Made by a program: the position numbers and the translations under genes. From positions 28,724,222 through 28,788,221 of the forward strand of contig CM074195.1 in the NCBI GenBank assembly GCA_037179385.1: a stretch of 64,000 bases of DNA, given 5' to 3'. The first letter of the stretch is position 1, and each line of letters starts with the position of its first letter. The notes under the pieces were generated by a model. It was not told where the DNA came from and made no database searches. It worked only from the letters and a program-made list of their open reading frames with translations. The stretch comes from Holothuria scabra (lineage: Eukaryota; Echinodermata; Holothuroidea; Aspidochirotida; Holothuriidae). Positions 1 to 10,962 of the stretch are shown one piece after another.

Positions 1-190
1 CCAGTCAACATGCTCAGTTGAACCCAGCTTCTACGGCAGAAGCCCAGCTTTAACAGCTGGGCTCAAGCTGGGCTTCAGCTGGTAAATTCTATCCCAGTTG
101 GGCCGCATGGGAACACCTGACAAAGACGAATGGGTCCCTGCAGCTGGGACCCAGCTGGAGCCCATTCCAAGCCCAACTTGGCATGTTGGC
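1..190 (-). repeat. CAGCTGGGC-rich element, copy 1 (may extend beyond the window)
   Basis: It consists of reiterated CAGCTGGG/CCCAGCTT words in both orientations around a core that on the minus strand reads ACCCATTCGT..TTGTCAGGTGTTCCCA. Open frames here result from the repeats. Confidence 0.7.
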
Positions 191-482
191 TGGGGCTTCA
201 CCCACCTTCCAACCCTGCAGTCTTCACCACTGTGGCGTTTATGCAGTCAGTGTTTGATACAAGCAACCTATTTTAAAACAGAAGCGCATAGCTGCTGCGG
301 TGAAGAGACCTACCGACTTCACTGAGAGGCACATCTCTATGACACGGCGTTGGATATTTTGACGGTAACTGAAACATCGTTTCACGGCCGGACCCTAGCA
401 CACCAAGATATTCGAAAGATCCAAAAAATTTTAAACTGCAAACCACAACATTTTGTCTAGGTCCCCTCCCCCCTCCCCATTT
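191..482. other. Unassigned intergenic sequence
   Basis: No gene, repeat family or regulatory motif is recognised between the CAGCTGGGC repeat and the SINE fragment. Confidence 0.5.
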
Positions 483-580
483 GTTAGTTAGATGGAGTTT
501 TACGGCTGTTTCCAACTTCTTGATTCAAGTCGAGCCATCCACGGCTTTTTCCCATTTGTGGCCCACTGGCTTGCTCGTAG
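483..580 (-). mobile_element. 5'-truncated SINE fragment
   Basis: Only the 3' part of the family is present on the minus strand (GGCCACAAATGGG.., CGTGGATGGCTCGACTTGAA, TTGGAAAC). The head is missing. Confidence 0.7.
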
Positions 581-2124
581 CCTAGAGACTTTTCACGGTA
601 TTGAAAAGAATCTAGGCATCTACCTACGGCTAGAGATTTTGACGATGTTGGTTGCTAACAAACCTTAAAATAGGAATAACGAGATTGAAATGTCAGCTGA
701 ATTTGAGATTTAGCGAAAAGCATACTTCTGTTCAGAACATAACCTTAGCAGAAATTTGCTGTCTTGACAACGCGATATGAGTGAAAGCGTCGAGGTATAC
801 TATTTCCGAGCGAAGAGACTATATGCTTTACGCAGCAGTTTTGCTGCGATCCTTGGTATGACCACTCACACCAAAGGTGTGACGTGACCGAGTAATAATG
901 AATTTAAATTTTAGTCTAGGCGAATTTCTTGAAAGGTTAGTTTTACACCGTTTAGCCTGCGGACACGGCAGCTTTTCGTGCGTCTCTTTAATAGTCTTTG
1001 AGGTATATCAGCTTATCAGAGCACAGGAATTGGGTCAAGCAGGTATCATGGGAGAAGATGTCACTGAAATAAAACCAAAATAAATCCCTGACCATACATA
1101 ACAGAAATGAAAGAGATTGATCTGGGCATTCAATAGCAAGGATTTTTCCGTCTGTTTGTCAAAGAAGACCTAGATCAAACTTTGCGAAAACATTTTCATT
1201 GCTGTCATTCACTGATTACAGCAGAAATACCATATGTCTATCACTACAAGCTCGAAGCTATCGGACAGGATCGATGTGACATTTTAGCCACACATTTTGA
1301 ACAGATGACACATATTCTGAATTGATTGCAGGAACAGTAACTTTGGTGAGGGGGCACCCAGACAGGGGTGTAGTTAAAGTGTACCTCAAGTCTGAAATTA
1401 AAAATATATATGTTTCATACCGTCACAACTTAACTCAAATGGTCCAACCCCTATCTAAACATGACATTCCTATGCGTGCAGAGATAAAAAAAAAATAAAA
1501 TAAATAAATAAAATACGTAGAATTATATCCCCTTGATAAAAAAAATGGTAGCAATTATTTGTGATATCATTGTTTTACTACTCGAGTAACAATTTTTGTA
1601 TTTCTGTGGTTTTCTAAAAGTTACTTCACCTTGTGCCAAAATATGTTCATGTTCTTGCCACATTGAGGTGAATTAACTATATTAGTTCCCTCCAGGCTCT
1701 CTCTCTCTCTCTCTATTTCTCTCTTTCTCTTTCTCTGTAATATGTTATGTAAGAGAAAAGGAAGCACTCAAGGTCATTTAAACATATTCAACTCCGAAGC
1801 AAAACAAACAAAACATGTTTTGAGAGTTGTACAAATGGAGCGTCAAAAATTGTTGCGCAATTGACAGATTGAATTCAGTGCCCACTAATGTGACTTCTTT
1901 CTAGACCGATTACAACACCCCCCCCCCCTTTTTTTTAAATGGGCCGGGGTTAAATTTAAGTAGGATCAGTGTTCTATTCACTCCAACACAGGCCTGGTTA
2001 AATTTTAATGCAAATCCTTGTTAAGCGAACACAAATTCTGGCTGAAGTAACTTAGATTCTGAGTAAGTTTAACTAGGAAATTTAACCAGGATTGTGTTAC
2101 AGTAAATAGAATGCAGATCGATCC
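581..2124. other. Unassigned intergenic sequence
   Basis: Apart from the CT microsatellite and a C/T homopolymer near 1920, nothing is recognised. The 61-codon frame at 898 has no supporting signal. Confidence 0.5.
1698..1734. repeat. CT microsatellite
   Basis: This is an interrupted (CT)n and TTTCTCT tract. A C-run followed by a T-run lies at about 1917-1937. Confidence 0.9.
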
Positions 2125-2723
2125 GTATAGAATTTAGCCCCTCTGTTTTAGAAGAAGGGTCTAAGGTCACAACAGGATTTGGTATGTTAAAGGTACCTAT
2201 TCTAAGTATTTTGGTGTGAATTTGCATTGAAATCCCATGTGCAATTCTCAAGTTATGATCATGTAAAGTTTTCACATTTTCAACAAAAAGTGAACTTGAA
2301 GCAAGCACATACAACATCATATTACCACATTAATGGACAGTCTTTTGTTCTTCTTTAAACTTGTAAAGTCGATTTTCTCCTCAACAACCCCGTATTTTTG
2401 AAATGTGATTGCATAAGTGGCTTATGATAACTTTACAAACTTTGCATCTTCCACAGGGAGGTCCTGTTCCTATTAACATCAAGGTCAACACAGCAGTCTG
2501 ATAAAACAGATGGAACCAAAGCATTCCTTGTCAATGTGAGGAAGTGATAAGCTTTGCTGCCCTCAAACCCCACTTTGGAACACAAAAGTAGTGGCTTCAT
2601 TTACATTTACTGATATCTAGAGAAATACATGTCCGATTTGAATGAAACTGTCACCACACTGTGTAGATTGGGTTTCTCTTTCACATATGAAACTAAAATT
2701 TTGCTGAAATTTCCCCTCTAAAG
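2125..2723 (-). mobile_element. About 600-bp foldback-like element, copy 1
   Basis: The minus strand matches 59967-60540 over its length (for example TTTGAGGGCAGCAAAGCTTA and TCACATTGACAAGGAATGCT). Both ends carry related GGTGAAA..CATT..AAAT..GATAT arms in inverted orientation, suggesting an old foldback element. No gene. Confidence 0.7.
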
Positions 2724-2980
2724 AGTGTAAAGAGTCGGGAAAACGACTGTTGGAAAAAAGAAGGGGAAATTAAAGAAAAAGATATTTTTGCATGGTAGTT
2801 TTGAAAATAATGAACTTTTGCGACTGGCAGATTGAATTTTTAGAGCATCTTTCTCCAGGAATCGTGCGGCAATTTCTCGAGTTCTATTGATTTTTTCACA
2901 TGCATGTTTGTTACATCCAACGTTCGTGTAGTCATAGATCGAAAATGATTACTTGCCCTTGTATCTGTTTCATTCTTGTC

Positions 2981-3066
2981 CTATTGGTGAGCGTGAATTT
3001 ACCCCGCACCAATAGACCTACTCGGCTTCAATGGAAGGCGTGTGCATTGCAAGAGGGTATAAAAGC
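2981..3066 (+). promoter_or_regulatory. Candidate core promoter: CCAAT boxes in both orientations plus a TATA box
   Basis: CTATTGGTG (2981-2989) and CACCAATAG (3007-3015) give an inverted and a direct CCAAT box. TATAAAAG at 3058-3065 in a GC-rich context lies 45 bp downstream, a standard spacing. No open frame or known gene follows before the SINE at 3104, so it may belong to a lost gene, a non-coding transcript or a mobile element. Confidence 0.35.
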
Positions 3067-3103
3067 CTCTGGCTCGTGAGACACTTTTAAAAGTGGGGGC
3101 CTA

Positions 3104-3550
3104 CAGTAAGTTAGTTAGTAAGTAAGATCAGGCGCGTAGCCAGGATTGTGTCATGGGAAGGGTTTGGTGTCGGGGGGGGGGGGGGTTGGGGCACAACATG
3201 AGGGAAAAGTCTAAGGATAGAGAGAAAAACCGCTCTTTTAGGTGTTTTTTGCATTGCAAGGTTGGGTCATGGGTGGGCTCTAACCCCCAAAACCACCCCC
3301 GTGGCTACGCCACTAAGTAAGATAGAGTTTTACGGCCCAGTTTCCAACCTATTGGTTCAAGTCGAGCCGGCCACGGCCTTTTTCTCAGTTGTGGATCACT
3401 GGCTTGTTTTCCCTACTCCATTGCTTATGTGGAACATTATACGCACAATGACAGTAAGTTCCATTATTAGAGTCTTTGGTATGACTCGACCTGGGAATGG
3501 AACCTGGGCCTCCTGAAAGGCGGATGCTCTACCGCTAGACCAAACATGAG
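3104..3550 (-). mobile_element. tRNA-derived SINE, nearly complete, split by a hAT-like MITE
   Basis: Read on the minus strand it has the head TGGTCTAGCGGTAGAGCATC, the B box GGTTCCATTCC, the body and the AATAGGTTGGAAACTGGGCC 3' part. Its TTAC/TTAG tail is interrupted by the MITE at 3129-3313, which must be younger. Confidence 0.88.
3129..3313 (+). mobile_element. 185-bp hAT-like MITE inserted in a SINE tail
   Basis: The left end CAGGCGCGTAGCCAGG and right end CGTGGCTACGCCAC are imperfect inverted repeats. The 10-bp word TAAGTAAGAT flanks it (3119-3128 and 3314-3323). Because the target is the repetitive tail of a SINE, the true duplication may be only 8 bp. The interior has a poly-G run and is about the same length as, and clearly similar to, the copy at 6361-6550. 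Confidence 0.8.
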
Positions 3551-3871
3551 GTCTAGTGGGGACGTACAGGAAATTAAAAGTAGGCGAAAAGTTCCCATAT
3601 TTGATAGTAGAACCTAATCAAAACTGTTATTTTGAGATACCTTTTGCATAAAAAAGGTTCACCTCAAGTAATTAAAGAGCACATTGCAAAAAGGTTAATT
3701 GGTTGACCAATCAGTTCTCTACATTTGTTGGTGCTGGCTAGTTATACCTCCAAAGGAGGGGATACCTTTCGCATTAGGACATCATTTACATCAGGTCTAT
3801 TATCAAAAAAGCATACATAATATATTTTGAATAGTCCTATTTTGCACTTATGTCAGACTTGAACCTATTGC

Positions 3872-4095
3872 TTAGGTTAGGTTAGATGTAGTTAACGGCT
3901 CAGTTTCCAACCAATTGGTTCAAGTCGAGTCGGCCACGGCCTTTTCTCCAGTTGTGGCTCACTGGTTTGTTTTCCCTTCTCCAATGCTTATGCTGAGCAC
4001 CAAGTACAATAGCACTAAGTTCCATTTTTAGAGTCTTCTGTGTGACCCGCCGAGGACTCGAACTCCCGACCTCCCGACTGCAAGTCTGATGCTCC
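3872..4095 (-). mobile_element. tRNA-derived SINE copy
   Basis: The minus-strand copy has a recognisable head (GAGTTCGAGTCC in the B-box position), body and AATTGGTTGGAAACTGAGCC end. It lies 320 bp from the SINE at 3104-3550 in the same orientation. Confidence 0.85.
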
Positions 4096-4528
4096 TATTG
4101 TTTAGAAACTGTATCGTAAATGTTCATCTAAACACCTTACCAGCCAACCAACTGCATACAGGCCTTTATAATTTCAGACCCGGTAAACCGGGTTCTTCGG
4201 GTCAAAGAAAGAAAATGGTCTGGCCCTATATCGATTTGGTTATTGATGATGAAGTAAGACTTATGAGGAAGGTAGCCACGTTGGTAGGATGCTGGTAGGG
4301 GTGCATGGAACTTGCTAGAATAACCCAACCCAGTCTGCTTGTTTCACAACATAACTATCAATTTGACCTCCCTCCAATCACCCATCAGATTCTGTTTGCT
4401 TAGTCCCCATTTTCAGATTTCCCTCAAGAAATTGCTAAAACTGTCAACTTTCTCCTGAAGACTTGCGAAAATATTGCACTGATTTGTGGAAACTTTGAAT
4501 CCTCGTCGAACAACAAATGCCGTTCACC

Positions 4529-4851
4529 CAGTGGCGGCGTCAGAAAGTCAAAATGTGTGTGTGTGGGGGGGGGGTCAGAAGAAAGGATGATGCTGTGGAA
4601 CAGAAATACCTGGTGCAGTGCAAAAGAGAGCCCAGAGCGCCCGCTCTCATGGGTGGGGTCCAGGGAGAAGCCCGGAAGCTCTAAAGTTTAAGCATATCTC
4701 TGGATGAAACATTAGGCATCTGGGAGAGGTAGCCTGTATTATTTATTTTCTCGGTTAACCCAGATCCCAGCTAACCTTACTTGGGGGCAAGTGGGGGAAG
4801 GAACAAAATCTGGGGGAAATGCCATACTTTTACCCCATAGCGCCGCCACGT
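4529..4851. mobile_element. Degenerate hAT-like MITE with CAGTGGCGGCG ends
   Basis: The left end CAGTGGCGGCGTCAG and right end AGCGCCGCCACGT are imperfect inverted repeats. The flanks CGTTCACC and CTCTCACC agree at 6 of 8 positions, consistent with an old 8-bp duplication. The interior is G-rich and non-coding. Confidence 0.55.
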
Positions 4852-4855
4852 CTCT

Positions 4856-6293
4856 CACCACCTCCACCAATTCGTGTCCGTCACAGACAACATCTAATCG
4901 GCAACACTACGGGTCTGTTATCAATGGATGTAGCACTTCCACATGTGACTGAAGCACATTCTTAGAACCGTCTCTTTACTACAACTTGAAATTATCACAC
5001 AACTGTACCTGATTCAGTATATAGGGCCGATTTTACAAGTACTTGATTGGATGGATTATCTTATCTTACAATGCAAGGGTTTTGTCAATCATCATAACTT
5101 TTTGTTCTGTTCAGAAAGAGTTGGCTTTTGAGATTTTAAACCCAGTAACCCGTTCCCGTATAGGAGACTTGTTTTTCAGTTTCAGCGAACGGCAAGTTAC
5201 ACAGCGAAAAAAAAGTTTTGAAATAATGCTGGGCTTAACGAGGTTTCAAACAGAATAATTAATGCTACAGACATGAAAATCAGGTTTTGCCTTTCAAAAT
5301 GATTACTTAAAAATTAAAGAGGAATTCACAGTGTTGAACTGTTGAATCTTTCCTCTAATTTGAAAAATCAATACCCTCTTTACATCAGGGCGTTATAGGT
5401 TTTCATTGCACTGTACTGCTGTACTTTAGGAGGTTTCTCAATAAGTAAGGGGAGGATGCTAATGCAGTAGACCTACAATCCTCCACAAAAATGATGGGAC
5501 AAAACAAGCAATGGACGGAACACCACCCCCACTCCCCCATTCAATGTTGCGGCAGCCCAAGGCGTCCTGACACTTCAACATTGATACGGGGAGCGGGGTT
5601 TGTCCCATGTATTTTTTATCGAGGATTGTAGGCTATGCGTTCGCTGGAGAAAAGGGTTGAAAATTTTTTGAAACAGGCCTTTGAGCAGTTTCGTGGACTA
5701 CTACAAACATTTTTAATTGGAGCGGAAGGGTTAGCCCTTCAATTGTAAAACTGGTTTTCCACCCGACGCATAAAGCATTGAAGCATCCCACAATCCCGAT
5801 ATCGTAACAACTACGATATCCCTCACCGTGACGGTATAACTTTAATGGTTGACAGACGCTACAATTTTATATTTGAAACAACCCTTGCCACCGAAAGAGT
5901 GGAGAGGAGGATTATTTTTGCAATGAATAAGAGCAAAATATTCAAACACACGGGCACGGGAATAATTCAATCACTGAATAGATTTAAGTTGTGTCCCCGA
6001 AAAAATTAGTGTTTTCTCTGGTCTTGCAATTTATGAAAGCAATATCTATAGCACGAGAGTAGGCCTCCCCCACACAATCAGCCCGATGAACCTATATGCA
6101 CGGGTGCGCACAATTTTCTCCTCAAATTCTTGTTTCCAAAACACCGTTATGCCGGTGGTATGCGGTTATTGGGAGGAAAAATGTAGGACGAGGAGATCAT
6201 GAATTGATGCTAGGCTGTGCTAGCGGTTCCCCGTTGTTTCTAAGCCCTGGGGGCCGAGCATGAGTGTGTTATTTTTATGGACATAGTCTTTTG
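4856..6293. other. Unassigned intergenic sequence around a small MITE
   Basis: Besides the element at 5468-5635 I see only a hairpin at 5798-5820 (GATATCGTA, 5-base loop, TACGATATC). No coding signal. Confidence 0.5.
5468..5635. mobile_element. 168-bp palindromic MITE with TACAATCCTC ends
   Basis: TAGACCTACAATCCTC at the left and GAGGATTGTAGGCTA at the right are inverted repeats. Inner inverted pairs (CCATTCAATGTTG with CAACATTGATACGG) continue the pairing. It shares its inner words with 25517-25606. Confidence 0.7.
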
Positions 6294-6330
6294 TGACGTC
6301 GTCCGAATGACGTCACCGCCATGGCAACCG
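6294..6330 (+). promoter_or_regulatory. CRE pair beside an X-box-like site
   Basis: TGACGTCG (6294-6301) and a perfect TGACGTCA (6308-6315) lie next to CCATGGCAAC (6319-6328), an RFX-type half site on the reverse strand. The grouping resembles an RFX/CREB promoter module. No gene can be assigned. Confidence 0.35.
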
Positions 6331-6360
6331 GTCATGTTATCAACACCCAGCACTTACAAC

Positions 6361-6550
6361 CAGGCGTGTAGCCAGGATTGTGTCATGGGGAGGGTTTTGG
6401 CGTACTGGGGAGGGAGGGGGGTTGAGCCACGACATGAGGGAAAAGTCTAAGGATAGAGAGGAAAAACCGCAAATTTGGGTGCTTTTTGCATTACAAGGTT
6501 GGGTCATGGGAGGGGGGTTCTACCCCCGAACCACCCCGTGGCTACGCCAC
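6361..6550 (+). mobile_element. 190-bp hAT-like MITE, second copy
   Basis: It shares with the 3129-3313 copy the phrases GTAGCCAGGATTGTGTCATG, GGGAAAAGTCTAAGGATAGA and GTGGCTACGCCAC. The flanks TTACAAC and TAACAAC may be a mutated target duplication. Non-coding. Confidence 0.75.
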
Positions 6551-6552
6551 TG

Positions 6553-6714
6553 CTAACAACCTCTCTAAAAAGGAACCTAATACCGTTGTGGCAATGGAGT
6601 AGAGAAGACAATCCAGTGAGCCACATCTGGAACAAAGGCTGTCCCCGGCTCGAATTGAACCAATAGGTTGGAAACTGAACCGTTTAACTACATCTAACTA
6701 ACTACCTAACTGAT
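6553..6714 (+). mobile_element. 5'-truncated SINE copy
   Basis: The plus-strand body and tail are present: GCAATGGAGTAGAGAAGACA, CCAGTGAGCCACA, AATAGGTTGGAAACTGAACC and a CTAA-rich tail. It starts just after the hAT-like MITE at 6361-6550; the tRNA head is absent. Confidence 0.8.
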
Positions 6715-6718
6715 AGAG

Positions 6719-6916
6719 GCCAGGTCACACTACAGCGACATCGGATCGGATTTCGCTCAGATTTTTGTTAGTTGGGTCGAAAAGAAACAAAATTTTGCCA
6801 AATGGCCAGATGGCAAATTTTTGGTTCTTTCCGACAATGAATGGAGGAGATTTTAACTAAAACTCACAAAAATCGGACAGTAATCCGATTCGATGTCGCT
6901 GTAGTGTGACCCGGGC
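6719..6916. mobile_element. About 200-bp palindromic MITE with CAGGTCACACTACAGCGACA ends
   Basis: The first 35 bases (GGTCACACTACAGCGACATC at the core) are matched by the inverted end GATGTCGCTGTAGTGTGACC with about four mismatches. The centre is AT-rich with a local GCCAAATGGCCAGATGGC phrase. Non-coding. Confidence 0.8.
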
Positions 6917-8854
6917 TTTAGCTTTGTTAGAATTAGACCAAAAAAGTACCAGTTGACTAAAATGCACCCAAGAATACACTACGCGCCGAGTGATGGTGGC
7001 TCTCTATGAAGACAGTGTTTGAAATGCCCTTTAGAGGGTTTTTACCCAAGCTACAGTCCCTTAGCCTCTCTTGACGGTTTCCTTTATATAAACACCACTG
7101 ACAAGAGATATTCCGGTGTACAGTCTGTAATTGAACCGTTTGAATCTTCATGTCTTTCTTCGTGTTTTTCTGTATTGCGCCCTCTATTTCGTCACCAGTA
7201 CTTTTTCACAAAACCGGGAGAAGGTTGTAATATAATGCTGGGAGTGTGAAACGATGTTCCACTATTTCGCCGGCCCGAATGTATCGGAGCGGGTCATATT
7301 CCCTTGTAATGTGCTTTCAGTAGCGTATACTCATGATTTTATTACAATATGTTGACTCCTTGTTTAAGTGAGAGGCATGGTCTTATATTAATCTTGAACA
7401 AAATTAAAAATGATCTGTCGTGTCGTGAAAATGCAAATGAAAAATTATGCTCAGTGGATTTTAGATGACGTTACAAAATGTACCTGTAATAACTTCGATT
7501 ACCAACTGATCCAATGCACCGTGGAAAATGCGAACGTTTTCAGGTACTATATGGCTGATGTGAAATCATCATTAGTTCATCAAATCAGTTTTCAAAGTTA
7601 CGACAAGAGTAGCCTAATTGGGACGTCATTCAAAGTCGGCATAAATTTTATTATTGTATTTTCAAGAGACGACAGGTCTCACAGGACTTCGATCGTTTGA
7701 CCATGTAGCTCAATGGTAATTTTTCGGTTAGGGTGCAGCCCCATTAGTTCGGGCAGAGCATTTCGGTTTTGTTTGGCTTTCTTCTCAGATATATGAATGC
7801 CATAGCTTCGGGCGAACGCTTTGGCAGTTTAGGCTGCATGGCCCTGCTAGGCATATGTAAAGTCATCAATAATTGGCATAGGATATCCACTCAGGCACAT
7901 CTGAACGTGGTGTGTGGGGCTGAAGTACCCTGCACCCTACCTCCTGGAAAAATGTCCTTTCGAAGAAATCGTTGAAAACAGGGAGTTGCCCTTCAGAAAT
8001 CATTGAATCTTGTCAGCTTGAAACACACGGAATGATTGCTAACCCCAGTGCACGAGAATTTTCAGAAATTCTTCGCGCAGGGAAGGGTGACATGCTTTCT
8101 ACTTCCTCCACGATAAGTGTTGGGAAATGTCTCCCCATGATGCGCCTACGTATGCGAAGATGGTCGTCCAAATTGGGTTGATCGCTGTCATGATGTGCAG
8201 TCGGGGAATAATTGCATGGTTGTGAGCCTGTACCTACGTAAGCTACGTTCAATAATTTCCGAGTTCACGATCACCGTACCTTCCGTCAATAAATTGAATA
8301 CCGTGCAAACAAACGAGGCATGCAAGTACTGAGCTCGGGTCAAGGGGCCAATTCAAAGAACTTTTCCAAGTATAACACCGCTGCTTAATTGATTAAAGAT
8401 CATGCTGTGACGCAAACGCACTCAAACAGAATAGATCCCGCATATCTGAAACGGTGACAACCATGGTTTGCAGTCCGCTTTGAGGAAGCGGTTCAGTGTT
8501 TATTAGACAATATAGACCACAGTTTCATAACATGTCGGTGAACCCGACATAGCTGTAACACTGTGCCAAGACCTATACTGGGGCATTTCCCCATCATGAT
8601 TGGTCTTCAATGATAACATAGCCTATCAGAATGGCCTACAAGGACGCGCGTAAAAGTATGGAGCTGCAACATCATGACCGGTTGAAGCAGGATGTCCGGA
8701 AAAAGTTTGCTGGCATGCAATTTTATTTTGGTCCGTCAATGCCCCTGCCCCAAACAAGGTTGCTCAGCGACTGCAATATATTAAAATATATATTTTGGGG
8801 TTCTCACCTCCCGTCCTTCAGGTAGGCCTACTTCAGTAATGAGTGAGGAAATTG
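6917..8854. other. Unassigned intergenic sequence with short open frames
   Basis: A 96-codon frame at 7410-7700 and frames of 68-79 codons at 7769-8252 have no recognisable domain, splice context or repeat match. They are probably chance frames, though the first could be a diverged exon or element relic. Confidence 0.4.
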
Positions 8855-8912
8855 TAAATACAAATGGAGCCTTCTGCTATTGTGATAAGTTCTCTGCATA
8901 TAAGCAATGGAG
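8855..8912 (+). mobile_element. SINE middle fragment interrupted by a CAGCTGGGC repeat
   Basis: AAATGGAGCCTTCTGCTATT and ATAAGCAATGGAGT match the SINE body. The match stops exactly where the CAGCTGGGC-rich element begins, so that element probably inserted into it or replaced the rest. Confidence 0.6.
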
Positions 8913-9112
8913 TCCCAGCCAACATGCCCAGTTGGGCCCCGACTGGGCTCCAGCTGGGACCCATTCGTGTTTGTCAGGTGTTCCCACATGGGGTCCAGTT
9001 GGGCAAGCCTTTCCCAGCTGATGCCCAGTCGAGGCCAAGCTGGGCCCGGCTTCAACAACTGAAGCCTAGCTGGGCTCTAGCTGGGCTTCAGCTGGGCATC
9101 TATCGTGTAAAC
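8913..9112 (+). repeat. CAGCTGGGC-rich element, copy 2
   Basis: GCCAACATGCCCAGTTGGGC, the core GACCCATTCGTGTTTGTCAG and a run of GCTGGGC words repeat the pattern of copy 1 in opposite orientation. All three frames stay open for 60-86 codons because of the repeat, not because of a gene. Confidence 0.75.
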
Positions 9113-9136
9113 CAAGCTAGTTAAGCTGGTTTAAAG

Positions 9137-10555
9137 CAGTGACGTAGGAAGCAATATAAAAGTAGAGGGATGAAACAATTTTGGACCAGGCATCCCATCC
9201 TACCCCATTGACCAAAAGGTATATTTTTTATGCTAAACTTTTCGTTTTTTCTACGAGCATGATAAAAAATTAAAATAGAAAACAATCTGATTTTTATCGT
9301 AAGTGTGAACATTACTGCACTAGGAACATAATTTGTGGCCAGCCGAGGTCTCTTTCACACATTTGTAAATACGGATCTTGTATTGCAAGAAATAGTTTAG
9401 ATTCAGGGTTTCCTGCAAGGAAATTTGAATATTTGGGGGACTATAGAAGAATATGCGTCTCCTTTTAGCATATATCTGAGTATGCCGACTGAAGATCGTT
9501 GTTGTTACATAATGTTATCAAAGAAGTGCCGATTGAGGCTTCTCGGCGACATTCTAAAGCTCCCGCAACTCAAGTTTGTTGTTTTTTTAGACAAAGCATT
9601 TAAAAATTAAAAGCCTAAATTGAAGAAAATTTTAGGGAAATTGCACTGTAGCGGCTCGGAATAGTTTACCATTGACTGCTTTATCATGGAGCGACCACTT
9701 ACAGCATTAAGTTTTTTTTTCAATTTAGGGAGCGCGAAGCGCGCGGAAAATTTTGCCTTTTTTGAAACTAATAATTACAACTTAGAGAGACTTTGTCAGG
9801 AAGAATTCGCAATTTTATGGAGCAGAAGTTGGGAAAACCTCACTTTATCTGACTGGGGTCTCAAATAGCACATTTGCTAAGTTTTTCACTTTTTCGAGCC
9901 AGGGGCATATCAAAAAGTTTCGACCATAAACCTCGCAAATTATGCGTTACAGTGTGTGGGCGCATGGTGTATTGCTCAGTTTTTTGCCTTCTGTAATCGG
10001 GGTTTGTGTTTTAAGGTCTTGCTAAATTGGGTTTGTGGTGTTCGTACTATTATTACACACCCCGTGACTGATTTTTTGATTGGGCACACCCTTCAATTTC
10101 GTCGTTTATCATTAATTTATGGGAATTGATGTCTATAAGAAAAGAAAAAAAAAAGATTAATACTTCTAGCCACAAATATATCGAAATGTCTAAACGCTTT
10201 TCTGGTAGCTGCATGTCATAGGTAGCAGGAGGAAAAGACTTGGTTTTATTTGGATCTATAATTTTGTCGTAAACCAAGTTTTTGTGACATGAAATGACGC
10301 ATATTTTGGGGATTTTCCCCCAAATTATGACGTCACAAAATTTTAAAATCGTCGAAAATCATGTATCTCAAATGGAAATTGGGATTTCATGGGTAGGCTT
10401 TCAACTAGACATATCATTTCGAAGCATAAATGATTAAGCTCACCTTATAATTAGAACAATTTAGAAATTTTGGTGTAAAATGAGCAAATGATCGTCTTTG
10501 TACAAAACTTTTTCGATATGCAATAGTCCCCGCCTCCTGTAGCTACGTCACTACT
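9137..10555. mobile_element. Possible 1.4-kb element bounded by inverted AGTGACGTAG words
   Basis: CAGTGACGTAG at 9137 and CTACGTCACTA ending at 10555 are inverted repeats of the type seen at the hAT-like MITEs. The interior has GAGCGCGAAGCGCGCGG near 9730 and long AT-rich tracts but no coding frame. No target duplication is visible, so this may be two independent ends. Confidence 0.4.
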
Positions 10556-10896
10556 CTGCAATACTGAACATTGAAAACTTTTTGAAACTTCATTTTATGA
10601 AAGGCAGTACACAAATTAGCAATAGGCCTATAACTGCCAGTGTCTCTTGCTGAGGTGGTGTCACATATGTTAAACATCCGATTTTTCATTTCCAGTGCTC
10701 TGAAAAGTGAGCGGAGAACTAATGCATTCTGTTTGCATCAGTTGCGGCGCGCCAGGCATATTGTTTCTTTTGAGACTTGGAAAAATGAAGAGAGGGGTTT
10801 TCTGACCCGGGAATTGGGAGGGGCGGAAGCATGCTTCCGTACCCTCATTTTTCACGAGGGGCTTACATGTCACCTCCAGCCCTCCCCCTACCCCAC

Positions 10897-10962
10897 GCCT
10901 ATAAAAGTCCGTGGCCGGCCCGACTTCAACCAATAATGAAACTGAGCCGTAACTGTAAATAA
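10897..10962 (+). mobile_element. SINE 3' fragment
   Basis: CCGTGGCCGGCCCGACTTCA, ACCAATAATGAAACTGAGCC and a CTAA-like tail match the SINE 3' end. The rest is missing. Confidence 0.65.

Noticed and set aside
8839..9124. Overlapping open frames in all phases around the CAGCTGGGC repeat
   Set aside because: Repeat composition removes stop codons in every frame; the same happens at 98-325 and 42877-43202.
9137..10555. A confirmed 1.4-kb hAT element
   Set aside because: End words are inverted, but no target duplication or transposase was found; it is kept only as a low-confidence feature.
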